Shown: positions 1 to 5,116 of the stretch, piece by piece
Layout of the letters: every line of letters begins with the position of its first letter
How positions within the stretch are numbered: the first letter of the stretch is position 1
From: Calditrichia bacterium
GTDB lineage: Bacteria > Calditrichota > Calditrichia > RBG-13-44-9 > J042
Reading direction: 5' to 3'
Length of the DNA stretch: 5,621 nucleotides
Assembly (NCBI GenBank): GCA_030430345.1
Contig: JAUIFT010000231.1
Span: forward strand, 1 to 5,621
Notes under the pieces: generated by a model
The model's database searches: none
Told to the model about the DNA's origin: nothing
The model's input: the letters and a program-made list of their open reading frames with translations, nothing else
Made by a program: the position numbers and the translations under genes

Positions 1-1
1 G

Positions 2-250
2 GTGGCGCGCGGACATATCATTGGCGATAGCGTCGGCATGCTAAAGTTGATTTTCCACCTGGAGACCCGCGAAGTGCTCGGTGTTCATATCATCGGCGAG
101 CGCGCCAGTGAATTGGTGCATATCGGACAAACCGTAATGGCCTTTGGCGGTAAAATCGATTATTTCGTTGATACGGTATTTAATTATCCAACCCTGGCGG
201 AGTGCTATAAAATTGCGGCTCTGAATGGGGTAAACCGGTTGGCGAAGTAG
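2..250 (+). CDS. sthA: Soluble (Si-specific) NAD(P)+ transhydrogenase, C-terminal fragment
   Basis: Only the last 82 codons are in the window; the gene begins upstream, and the GTG at position 2 is an internal valine codon, not a start. The enzyme is a cytosolic FAD flavoprotein that moves reducing equivalents between NADPH and NAD+. The visible part is the C-terminal dimerisation domain of the pyridine nucleotide-disulfide oxidoreductase fold. It contains the stretches [24 protein letters not shown] and [16 protein letters not shown], which closely match my recollection of the end of E. coli SthA. Lipoamide dehydrogenases carry an HAHPT-type motif with a catalytic His at the corresponding place; here it is FNYPT, which favours transhydrogenase over lipoamide dehydrogenase. 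The protein ends normally in NRLAK at a TAG stop. The FAD- and NAD-binding domains lie outside the window, so intactness of the whole gene cannot be judged. The gene symbol rests on family resemblance. Confidence 0.88.
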   Translation: MARGHIIGDSVGMLKLIFHLETREVLGVHIIGERASELVHIGQTVMAFGGKIDYFVDTVFNYPTLAECYKIAALNGVNRLAK

Positions 251-510
251 AGGCACTCCCTGACAGTCGTTTATGGCTATTCGAAGCATGACAATACTTT
301 AGCCATCAGCGAACGGAAAGAGCGCAACAATTAGCGGAGCCATTCATGTATAATTAGCCATCAAAAAACAGTTCATTTCTAATTTGCAAACAGAAAAAGA
401 TCTTTTAAATATCAAATAGCCACATAGTTACTGCGATTGCACAGGCCGATTTTTCTTCCACTAATTATGACTTTCTGATGACCGCCGGAAAATGACTGCT
501 TGCAGGAGCT

Positions 511-582
511 GCGGGAAATTTATTAAAAATACAGATTGTTTCCGGAAAAATACGCTATTTGCGGGATAAATAGTAAAAATAC
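511..582 (+). repeat. Imperfect 22-bp direct repeat, 50-bp offset
   Basis: Positions 511-532 and 561-582 are related: both begin GCGGGA and end AAAAATAC, and 18 of 22 positions match when aligned without gaps at an exact 50-bp offset. A third AAAAATAC sits between them at 546-553, following CCGG; a similar CCGGAAAA also occurs at 485-492. The repeats lie roughly 100-170 bp upstream of the start of the exported-protein gene. They could be operator copies or remnants of a duplicated segment. In such AT-rich DNA partial chance similarity is possible, so function is only inferred. Confidence 0.35.
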
Positions 583-590
583 TCGCAAAT
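557..590 (+). other. Hairpin upstream of exported-protein gene
   Basis: ATTTGCGGG (557-565) pairs with CTCGCAAAT (582-590) as nine pairs including one G-T, around a 16-nt AT-rich loop. It overlaps the second copy of the direct repeat. No T-run follows, so it does not look like an intrinsic terminator. It may be an inverted-repeat binding site or a structured leader element. Confidence 0.3.
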
Positions 591-668
591 TAATGATTTA
601 CCGCAAGGTGGCGATAATGAAATAATATACATTTCAGGAGAGTTACGCTTTAAAGTTAACATTCCTAT

Positions 669-673
669 GGAGG
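669..673 (+). promoter_or_regulatory. Ribosome binding site deciding the start at 679
   Basis: GGAGG at 669-673 stands 5 nt before ATG 679. The in-frame ATG at 667 overlaps this Shine-Dalgarno sequence itself and has no good site of its own upstream. The start at 679 also puts MKRQ, a typical positively charged signal-peptide start, at the N-terminus. Confidence 0.75.
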
Positions 674-678
674 CAAGG

Positions 679-1185
679 ATGAAGAGACAGGTGTTAACAA
701 TATGCGTTATATGGGGATTCATGTTGGTTTTTGTGCAAGGGCAAACGGCTGGTTCCGGTTTGGAAGTCAGCAACCCCCGGGAATTAATCGTTATTTATGA
801 ACCCATTTCCGAGGCAACCCAGGGAGTTATTTCCTCTGCGCGAGTCGAAACGCTTGTTGATCTGAAATTACGCGAATATAATATCAACCCGAGAAATAGC
901 CGTTCGGTGCCAGCCGGCAGCGGCTTTTTGGTGGTGCAGGTGCAGGTCGTATCTACCGCATTTTCAATTAATCTCAGTTTTTACCGGTTCGTGAACTATT
1001 CGGTTTTTAATAACGACTACGAGTCGCGGGCAAAAACCTGGGATTCCGGATTGTTCGGTCAACTATCAGAAGATGATACTGCTGACCAGGACACCGTCAT
1101 TTCAAATTATCTCACCCAACAACTGGAAGAATTTATCGATAGCTTTCAGCAGGCCAATACCAGCGTGGATAGCGTTAGCAGATAA
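679..1185 (+). CDS. Small exported protein of unknown function
   Basis: The product is 168 residues. Residues 1-21 form a clear signal peptide: MKRQ, a hydrophobic core (VLTICVIWGFMLVFV) and a likely signal peptidase I site after VQG, giving a mature protein of about 147 residues starting QTAG. There is no lipobox cysteine, so it is probably periplasmic or secreted and soluble. The mature part shows a helix-like ARVETLVDLKLREYNIN (about 54-70), then GFLVVQVQVV and FSINLSFYRFV strands (about 82-105), then AKTWDSGLFGQ (118-128) and a C-terminal amphipathic helix QQLEEFIDSFQQAN (147-160). This order (a charged 'LxLRexxI' helix, a beta hairpin, a TW..G..G motif, a C-terminal EFI..Y/F..aN helix) resembles a group of short hypothetical periplasmic proteins I have seen in diverse bacteria; that is a recollection, and no function is known to me. 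It contains no cysteines after the signal peptide and no catalytic motif I recognise. It probably has its own promoter. Confidence 0.8.
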   Translation: MKRQVLTICVIWGFMLVFVQGQTAGSGLEVSNPRELIVIYEPISEATQGVISSARVETLVDLKLREYNINPRNSRSVPAGSGFLVVQVQVVSTAFSINLSFYRFVNYSVFNNDYESRAKTWDSGLFGQLSEDDTADQDTVISNYLTQQLEEFIDSFQQANTSVDSVSR

Positions 1186-1241
1186 GGTTTTGCTGGATTA
1201 TATCAATAGGGTTTTGTAAATTCTATTTCTACAATACATTT

Positions 1242-1303
1242 TTGAAGAATTGTTAAGTGCTTATCTCCCAAAAGCCTTAACTTATTATAAGTTGACTCTT
1301 CAA
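1242..1303 (+). promoter_or_regulatory. Overlapping alternative hairpins in the DUF4231 gene leader region
   Basis: Three inverted repeats are nested or overlapping here. TTGAAGA (1242-1248) matches TCTTCAA (1297-1303). Inside it, GTTAAG-T-GCTT (1252-1262) pairs with AAGC-CTTAAC (1272-1281), giving ten pairs with one bulged T and a 9-nt loop. Also inside, AACTTA (1279-1284) pairs with TAAGTT (1288-1293) around TTA. The last two share bases 1279-1281 and so cannot form fully at the same time. The region ends 25 nt before the GTG start. It could be a translational or transcriptional switch, an operator palindrome, or a terminator of the upstream gene, though no T-run follows the stronger stem. 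TATTAT at 1283-1288 is a possible -10 element lacking a good -35. Confidence 0.35.
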
Positions 1304-1317
1304 TGTCTTTCAGAAAT

Positions 1318-1321
1318 GGAG
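1318..1321 (+). promoter_or_regulatory. Ribosome binding site for a GTG start
   Basis: GGAG at 1318-1321 lies 7 nt before GTG 1329. This supports the GTG as the true start; the next in-frame ATG is at codon 104, inside the conserved first half of the protein. Confidence 0.7.
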
Positions 1322-1328
1322 TTTACCT

Positions 1329-2225
1329 GTGAACAATTCCGAGAACATCAAGATTGAAGATCAGGATTATCCGGCATTATTCCGTTCGGCGGATCGGGCG
1401 TCTATTAAAGCGCAAAATAGTTATTTAGCAACCATTCGCTGGTATCTCATTTCTCTTATTGCCGGTGCCCTCTTTACTTTACTGGCAGACGCAAATCCCA
1501 TTAACGGCATCATTGCAACGATCCTTTTTTTGGGATCATTATTTCTCTTCATTTTTCAGCAATCCCGCAAATATGATACGGTATGGTATAATGGCCGGGC
1601 GGTGGCAGAATCCGTAAAAACCCGCGCCTGGCGCTTTATGATGAAGGCAATACCCTATCAGGAATTTGATTCATTACAGGAAGCCGGCGATGTGTTTAGC
1701 AAGGACTTATTTGAAATTCTCCAGCAAAACCGCGAGTTAGGTCCACATATCGGGGGAGAAGTTTCCGCGGGTGATCAGCTAACAGAAAAAATGAAAACAA
1801 TCCGGGCAATGAATTTCGAGGAAAGAATAGGGATTTATCAACGGGAGAGAATCGACGATCAGCGAAATTGGTACGCCCGCAAATCAGATTTTAATAGTAA
1901 AACAGCCCAGAGATGGTTCATTGGCCTGGTAGCGATTCATGCGCTGATCATCGCTTTTTTGCTTTTCAAAATCTACGAACCCAGTTGGCGTTACCTGCCC
2001 ATTGAAACCCTCATCGTTGCTGCCGGCGCAATGCTTACCTGGATTCAGTTAAAACGCTTTCAGGAATTGGCCACGGCTTATGCGCTAGCCGCTCATGAGA
2101 TTGGCATTATAAAAAATTCGATTGCCCGGGTTGCTAATGATGACAATTTATCGGATTTTGTGCAGGATGCGGAAAATGCTTTCTCCCGCGAGCATACGCA
2201 GTGGGTGGCACGGAAAGATAAGTAG
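1329..2225 (+). CDS. DUF4231 membrane protein with two SLATT-type domains
   Basis: The 298-residue protein has two similar halves, each with an amphipathic, charged helix followed by a pair of membrane helices. The first half (about 12-110) has YPALFRSADRASIKAQNSYL, membrane segments at about 38-54 and 58-76, then the conserved VWYNGRAVAESVKTRAWRFMM (86-105). The second (about 166-270) has IYQRERIDDQRNWYARKSDFN, membrane segments at about 197-214 and 223-239, then LKRFQELATAYALAAHEI. These are hallmarks of SLATT_3-like plus SLATT_1-like domains as found in DUF4231 proteins. The SLATT superfamily was proposed from comparative genomics to form membrane-perturbing effectors in nucleotide-linked conflict systems, where many members sit beside SMODS nucleotidyltransferases or SLOG sensors. 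No such partner lies within this window, so an effector role is inference and an ordinary membrane function is equally open. The gene starts with GTG, ends with tandem TAG TAG, and faces the ABC-F gene tail to tail. Confidence 0.85.
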   Translation: MNNSENIKIEDQDYPALFRSADRASIKAQNSYLATIRWYLISLIAGALFTLLADANPINGIIATILFLGSLFLFIFQQSRKYDTVWYNGRAVAESVKTRAWRFMMKAIPYQEFDSLQEAGDVFSKDLFEILQQNRELGPHIGGEVSAGDQLTEKMKTIRAMNFEERIGIYQRERIDDQRNWYARKSDFNSKTAQRWFIGLVAIHALIIAFLLFKIYEPSWRYLPIETLIVAAGAMLTWIQLKRFQELATAYALAAHEIGIIKNSIARVANDDNLSDFVQDAENAFSREHTQWVARKDK

Positions 2226-2266
2226 TAGCAGTAATGCGAGTCATAAGTTGAGCATTAAAGCAGATG

Positions 2267-2370
2267 AATATCCAATATCCAACGCTCAATTTCAAATTTC
2301 GAAGGTAAAAATGACCGAGTCTTGCAAATTTTAAGATTTTTTACTTCTTCAAAATTGGATATTGAAAAGT
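2267..2370. repeat. Heptad-periodic repeats in opposite orientations forming an imperfect inverted repeat
   Basis: From 2267 to 2301 the plus strand reads as five consecutive 7-bp units starting with AA: two identical AATATCC units, AACGCTC, and two AATTTC-N units. On the minus strand the same kind of unit recurs between 2370 and 2347, including AATATCC followed by AATTTTG. As a result AATATCCAAT (2267-2276) matches ATTGGATATT (2354-2363) perfectly, and GAAGGTAAAAA (2301-2311) nearly matches TTTTTTACTTC (2337-2347). The element lies between convergent genes and is non-coding. It may be a mini-repeat dispersed in this genome, or a weak bidirectional terminator structure. Confidence 0.55.
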
Positions 2371-2410
2371 AAAATTTCTCAAATCGTGATTGGCATTAGC
2401 TAGTTGTAAC

Positions 2411-2452
2411 AGTCGGCAGTATGATTCTCCTGCCAACTGCCACTTCATTTTT
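2411..2452 (+). terminator. Likely intrinsic terminator of the DUF4231 transcript
   Basis: AGT-C-GGCAGT (2411-2420) pairs with ACTGCC-ACT (2436-2444): nine pairs with one bulged C and a 15-nt loop. On the plus strand it is followed by a T-rich stretch (TTCATTTTT, 2444-2452). No T-run follows it on the minus strand, so it serves rightward transcription better, although its position just beyond the ABC-F stop could also protect that mRNA end. An alternative shorter stem, GGCAG with CTGCC at 2430-2434, is possible because CTGCCAA and CTGCCAC are two tandem 7-bp units. Confidence 0.5.
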
Positions 2453-4088
2453 AGATAGCGACCAGTTCGCCGTATAACGTTTCCCGTTGCTGCTTAATTT
2501 GTTCCGAGGCAAGATACTCCTCAAAATTTAATAAACTGTCAATAATGCCATTCGGGGTGATCTCGATAATGCGGTTCGCCACCGTCTGGATCAACTGGTG
2601 GTCATGGGTGGTAAAAACCATGCAGCCGCTAAAATCTTTCATCGCGTTATTGAGAGAAGTAATTGATTCCAGATCGAGGTGACTGGTCGGTTCGTCCATC
2701 AGCAGGAAGTTTGGCTTACGGAGCATCATTTTGGAAAGCAGGCAACGCACTTTCTCGCCCCCGGATAACACGCTGGACTTTTTATACACTTCATCTCCGG
2801 AAAAGAACATCCGTCCCAGAAAACCGCGGATAAACTGCTCGTCCTTCTCCTCGGAAAATTCCCGCAGCCAGTTAATCAGGTCCACATCTTTTTCCTCGGA
2901 AAAGTAGCTGTCGTTATCATTGGGCAGGTAATCGTACGTAATGGTTTGCCCAAATTCCATGCTGCCGCCATCGGCAGGAATGTCGCCGGCGATGACATCC
3001 AGCAGGGCAGTTAATGCGGCGGAATCACGCCCGAGCAGGGCAATTTTGTCACCGGGATTAATGGTAAAGGTGAGATTGCTAAAATATGTCTCGCCATTCA
3101 GGCCATTTTTGCTGAGATTCTCAATTTTAAGAATACGATCGCCTGGCTCCCGCTCCGGCTGAAATTTGATAAACGGATATTTCCGGCTGGAAGGGCGAAT
3201 CTCGGCGAGATCCAATTTCTCCAGGGCTTTTTTCCGGCTGGTCGCCTGGCGGGATTTCGCCGCATTCGCGCTAAAGCGTTGAATAAAGGCGAGCATCTCT
3301 TTGCGCTTCTGCTCGATCTTTTTATTCTTATTTTGTAATTGTTTGGTAATCAACTCACTGGATTCATACCAGAAGGAATAGTTCCCGGTAAAGAGGCGAA
3401 TATTGTTGTAGTCGATATCAACGATGTGAGTACAAACCATATCGAGAAAATAACGGTCGTGGGAAGCAACGATAACGGTGTTGCGGAAGTCTGCGAGGAA
3501 ATCCGCCAGCCAGGTAACGGTTTGCGCATCAAGGTCGTTTGTGGGCTCGTCAAGAATGAGAATATCCGGCTCTCCGAACAGTGCCTGGGCAAGCAGCACT
3601 TTCACTTTTTCTGAACCGGTCAATTCCTTCATTTTTTTATAATGATCTTCTTCACGGACGCCGAGGTTGCTGAGAATTTCCGCGGCATCGCTCTCCGCCA
3701 GCCAGCCTCCCATCTCTCCGAACTCGTTCTCCAGCTCAGCGGCGCGCAGGCCATCTTCTTCGCTGGCATCGGGATTTTCGTAAATGGCATTTTTTTCGAG
3801 CATAATATCATACATTTTTTTATGCCCCATAATGACTGTGCTAAGCACTTCTTCTTCTTCATATTCGAAGTGGTTCTGTTTCAGCACGGCCATGCGGTTA
3901 CCGGGATCAATATTCATGTGACCGCGGGTTTGTTCGATTTCGCCGGAGAGTATTTTTAGAAAGGTCGATTTACCCGCACCATTGGCACCGATAACGCCAT
4001 AGCAGTTGCCCCGGGTAAACTTCAGATTGACGTCATCAAACAAGATGCGTTTGCCAAACTGTAATCCTAATTCGCTTATTGTAATCAT
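2451..4088 (-). CDS. ABC-F family ATPase, YbiT-like
   Basis: This soluble 545-residue protein has two ABC ATPase domains in tandem and no membrane segment. It belongs to the ABC-F family, whose studied members bind the ribosomal E site and act on translation. Domain 1 has Walker A GANGAGKST (34-42), signature LTGSEK (156-161), Walker B ILILDEPT (177-183) and switch His210. The interdomain linker (about 240-310) carries RFSANAAKSRQATSRKKALEKL-type residues typical of YbiT-like proteins. Domain 2 has signature LSGGEK (441-446), Walker B FLLMDEPT (461-468) and His495, but its P-loop reads GRDSAALT (353-360), lacking the Walker A lysine. The DNA there is in frame, so this is not a frameshift. I recall similar loss in other members of this branch, so it is probably a clade trait. 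The C-terminus NRIIEITPNGIIDSLLNFEEYL matches the family. The start ATG has a weak GGAA site 6 nt upstream. It is a single gene, convergent with the DUF4231 gene and divergent from lemA. Its ribosomal function in this organism is unproven. Confidence 0.93.
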   Translation of the reverse strand: MITISELGLQFGKRILFDDVNLKFTRGNCYGVIGANGAGKSTFLKILSGEIEQTRGHMNIDPGNRMAVLKQNHFEYEEEEVLSTVIMGHKKMYDIMLEKNAIYENPDASEEDGLRAAELENEFGEMGGWLAESDAAEILSNLGVREEDHYKKMKELTGSEKVKVLLAQALFGEPDILILDEPTNDLDAQTVTWLADFLADFRNTVIVASHDRYFLDMVCTHIVDIDYNNIRLFTGNYSFWYESSELITKQLQNKNKKIEQKRKEMLAFIQRFSANAAKSRQATSRKKALEKLDLAEIRPSSRKYPFIKFQPEREPGDRILKIENLSKNGLNGETYFSNLTFTINPGDKIALLGRDSAALTALLDVIAGDIPADGGSMEFGQTITYDYLPNDNDSYFSEEKDVDLINWLREFSEEKDEQFIRGFLGRMFFSGDEVYKKSSVLSGGEKVRCLLSKMMLRKPNFLLMDEPTSHLDLESITSLNNAMKDFSGCMVFTTHDHQLIQTVANRIIEITPNGIIDSLLNFEEYLASEQIKQQRETLYGELVAI

Positions 4089-4231
4089 TTTATATTCCGT
4101 TTCGATAAAGTGTTCTTATTCAGATCGCCCGTCAATCGGGATGTATCGCCTTTTTGAGAGGCGGCCAAAGATATAAAATTTTCCGGGAGGAAGTAATGAT
4201 AAAAAATAATTCTTGAGAAGATTATAAATTT

Positions 4232-4303
4232 AATGGGCAGATGAGCAAATCTGCAAATGGGCAACGAGCAACAATCAACGAACAACGAACAACGATCAAC
4301 GAT
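4232..4303 (+). repeat. Tandem heptamer array with octamer lead-in
   Basis: Positions 4262-4303 are six perfect-length 7-bp units of consensus CAACGAN, of which units 3 and 4 are identical and units 5 and 6 are identical; unit 2 alone departs inside the core (CAACAAT). Just before it are 8-bp relatives, AAATCTGC (4247-4254) and AAATGGGC (4255-4262), and the octamer AATGGGCA occurs twice (4232-4239 and 4256-4263). GCAGAT (4237-4242) and ATCTGC (4249-4254) form a 6-bp hairpin. Seven is not a multiple of three and no gene crosses it. It looks like a variable minisatellite; phase-variable promoter spacing or simple neutral repeat are both possible. Confidence 0.8.
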
Positions 4304-4329
4304 TTCTTTCCGTAAGATTCTCCAAGCTA

Positions 4330-4358
4330 TTGGATAAATGCGCTAAAAGAATTAATAT
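4330..4358 (+). promoter_or_regulatory. Possible sigma70-type promoter for lemA
   Basis: TTGGAT (4330-4335) and TAATAT (4353-4358) are separated by exactly 17 bp and lie about 85 bp upstream of the lemA start. They match the consensus at three of six and four of six positions. In AT-rich DNA such pairs also arise by chance. A different promoter consensus would apply if the organism is a Bacteroidota member. Confidence 0.28.
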
Positions 4359-4429
4359 TGCTAAAATTGAGGGGAAACGAATCTGCCGGAAATTGGGAAG
4401 CTGGCGTTTGTTGAATCTTCTTATTAACC

Positions 4430-4435
4430 GAGAGG
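4430..4435 (+). promoter_or_regulatory. Ribosome binding site deciding the lemA start
   Basis: GAGAGG at 4430-4435 lies 7 nt before ATG 4443 and only 4 nt before the adjacent in-frame GTG 4440. The spacing favours ATG 4443; the GTG would add only one residue. Confidence 0.6.
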
Positions 4436-4442
4436 CATTGTG

Positions 4443-5036
4443 ATGAGGAAATTAATTTATCTGGTCATTTTGGGGGTAATCGCATTTGGTTTGTTCAGTT
4501 GGGGAACCAGCTATTATAATAATTTTGTAACCCTGGACGAAGGTGTGAATCAGGCCTGGGCACAAGTGGAAAATGTCTACCAGCGCCGCTACGATTTGAT
4601 TCCCAATCTGGTAGAGACGGTTAAAGGCTATGCCAAGCAGGAAAAAGAAGTGCTCACCCAGGTAACCGAAGCCCGGGCAAAGATGGGCGGGATGGTCAAT
4701 GTCGGCCCGGAAATTCTTAACGATCCGGCGGCAATGCAGCAGTATCAGCAAATGCAGGGCTCGCTGGGCTCCGCATTGCAGCGCTTGATGGTTGTTGTCG
4801 AAAATTATCCTGAACTGAAATCCGACAAGCTCTTTCAGGATTTGCAAACTCAGTTGGAAGGCACGGAAAACCGCATTTCCGTGGAGCGCCGCCGTTTCAA
4901 CGAATCGGTGCAGAATTATAATGGTACTATCCGCCGCTTTCCCGCATCACTGATCGCCAGTATTACCGGTTTCTCGCAAAAAGCTTATTTCCAGATGGAT
5001 CCGGCTGCAGAAAAGGCACCGCAAGTGCAATTTTAG
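4443..5036 (+). CDS. lemA: LemA family membrane-anchored protein
   Basis: The product is 197 residues, the usual LemA length. Residues 4-20 form one membrane anchor, and the rest is a long alpha-helical domain expected on the outer face of the membrane. Family marks are NNFVTLDEGVNQAWAQVENV (26-45), QRRYDLIPNLVETVKGYAKQE (47-67), LMVVVENYPELKSD (115-128), QLEGTENRISVERRRFNESV (137-156) and NYNGTIRRFP (158-167), followed by the terminal GFSQKAYFQM. LemA proteins have no established enzymatic activity. The family is often encoded beside TPM-domain proteins, and that is the case here with the gene at 5293, so a joint role at the envelope is likely but unproven. The spacer of 256 bp to that gene is longer than the tight spacing I expect for this pair and contains an inverted repeat, so co-transcription is not certain. 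The symbol follows the family name only. Confidence 0.93.
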   Translation: MRKLIYLVILGVIAFGLFSWGTSYYNNFVTLDEGVNQAWAQVENVYQRRYDLIPNLVETVKGYAKQEKEVLTQVTEARAKMGGMVNVGPEILNDPAAMQQYQQMQGSLGSALQRLMVVVENYPELKSDKLFQDLQTQLEGTENRISVERRRFNESVQNYNGTIRRFPASLIASITGFSQKAYFQMDPAAEKAPQVQF

Positions 5037-5116
5037 GATTTGCTAATATTTAATCACAGATGTTATACACGCATACGCAATCTTATTTAGCGGGTAATGG
5101 TTGAATACTTTTTTCT

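Larger units (their letters stand above)
251..678. other. AT-rich intergenic spacer, no gene seen
   Basis: This 428-bp stretch between the transhydrogenase stop and the exported-protein start has no plausible coding frame or tRNA. It holds a 7-bp inverted repeat (ATGGCTA 273-279, TAGCCAT 300-306, 20-nt loop) just after the transhydrogenase, with no T-tract, so it is at best a weak terminator. The 10-mer TTAGCCATCA occurs twice (299-308 and 354-363), the second copy followed by six A. Further down are an imperfect direct repeat and a hairpin, listed separately. A purine-rich AGGAGAG at about 636-642 looks like a ribosome binding site but has no start codon at a usable distance. The length and AT-richness suit a promoter region for the downstream gene. 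TAATAT at 623-628 is a possible -10 element, but no convincing -35 lies 16-18 bp before it, so no promoter is called. Confidence 0.6.
4089..4442. other. Divergent intergenic spacer between ABC-F gene and lemA
   Basis: This 354-bp spacer must hold the promoters for both divergent genes. I see no coding potential; the open frame on the minus strand here is only a translation of the repeat tract. Small hairpins lie near the ABC-F start: CCCG/CGGG (4128-4131, 4137-4140) and CGCCT/AGGCG (4147-4151, 4159-4163). Neither has a T-tract on the minus strand, so they would be 5' leader structures of the ABC-F mRNA if transcribed. The middle part holds the repeat tract and the lemA-proximal part a promoter candidate, both listed separately. 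Confidence 0.6.

Noticed and set aside
41..289. 82-codon minus-strand frame opposite the transhydrogenase fragment
   Set aside because: Shadow of the conserved C-terminal domain on the plus strand.
2122..2334. 70-codon plus-strand frame overlapping the end of the DUF4231 gene
   Set aside because: It is out of frame with a conserved domain and continues into repeats; no own start signal is seen.
2995..3035. Frameshift or sequencing error explaining the missing Walker A lysine in ABC-F domain 2
   Set aside because: Codons for GRDSAALT read cleanly in frame with conserved family sequence on both sides, so a substitution-type loss is the simpler reading.
3339..3959. Open frames on the plus strand and alternative minus-strand frames inside the ABC-F gene
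   Set aside because: They are antisense or out-of-frame shadows of a well-conserved gene, with no ribosome binding site or recognisable domain.
1329..4088. DUF4231 and ABC-F genes as a two-gene defence system
   Set aside because: The genes are convergent with a terminator-like stem between them, and YbiT-like ABC-F proteins are common housekeeping genes; nothing supports a joint system.
4166..4173. TATCTTTG on the minus strand, resembling the Bacteroidota -7 element TAnnTTTG, upstream of the ABC-F gene (a second match at 5187-5194 upstream of the TPM gene)
   Set aside because: Neither has a TTTG-type -33 element at the required spacing, and the lineage is not established, so no promoter is called.
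4085..4285. 66-codon minus-strand frame upstream of the ABC-F gene
   Set aside because: Its N-terminal half simply translates the heptad/octad repeat tract, and the rest has no family resemblance.
4262..4303. CRISPR array or regulatory iterons
   Set aside because: Units are 7 bp with no spacers, and there is no cas gene or replication initiator nearby.
4452..4847. 131-codon minus-strand frame opposite lemA
   Set aside because: It lies antisense to a clear LemA coding sequence; the codons of lemA explain the open frame.
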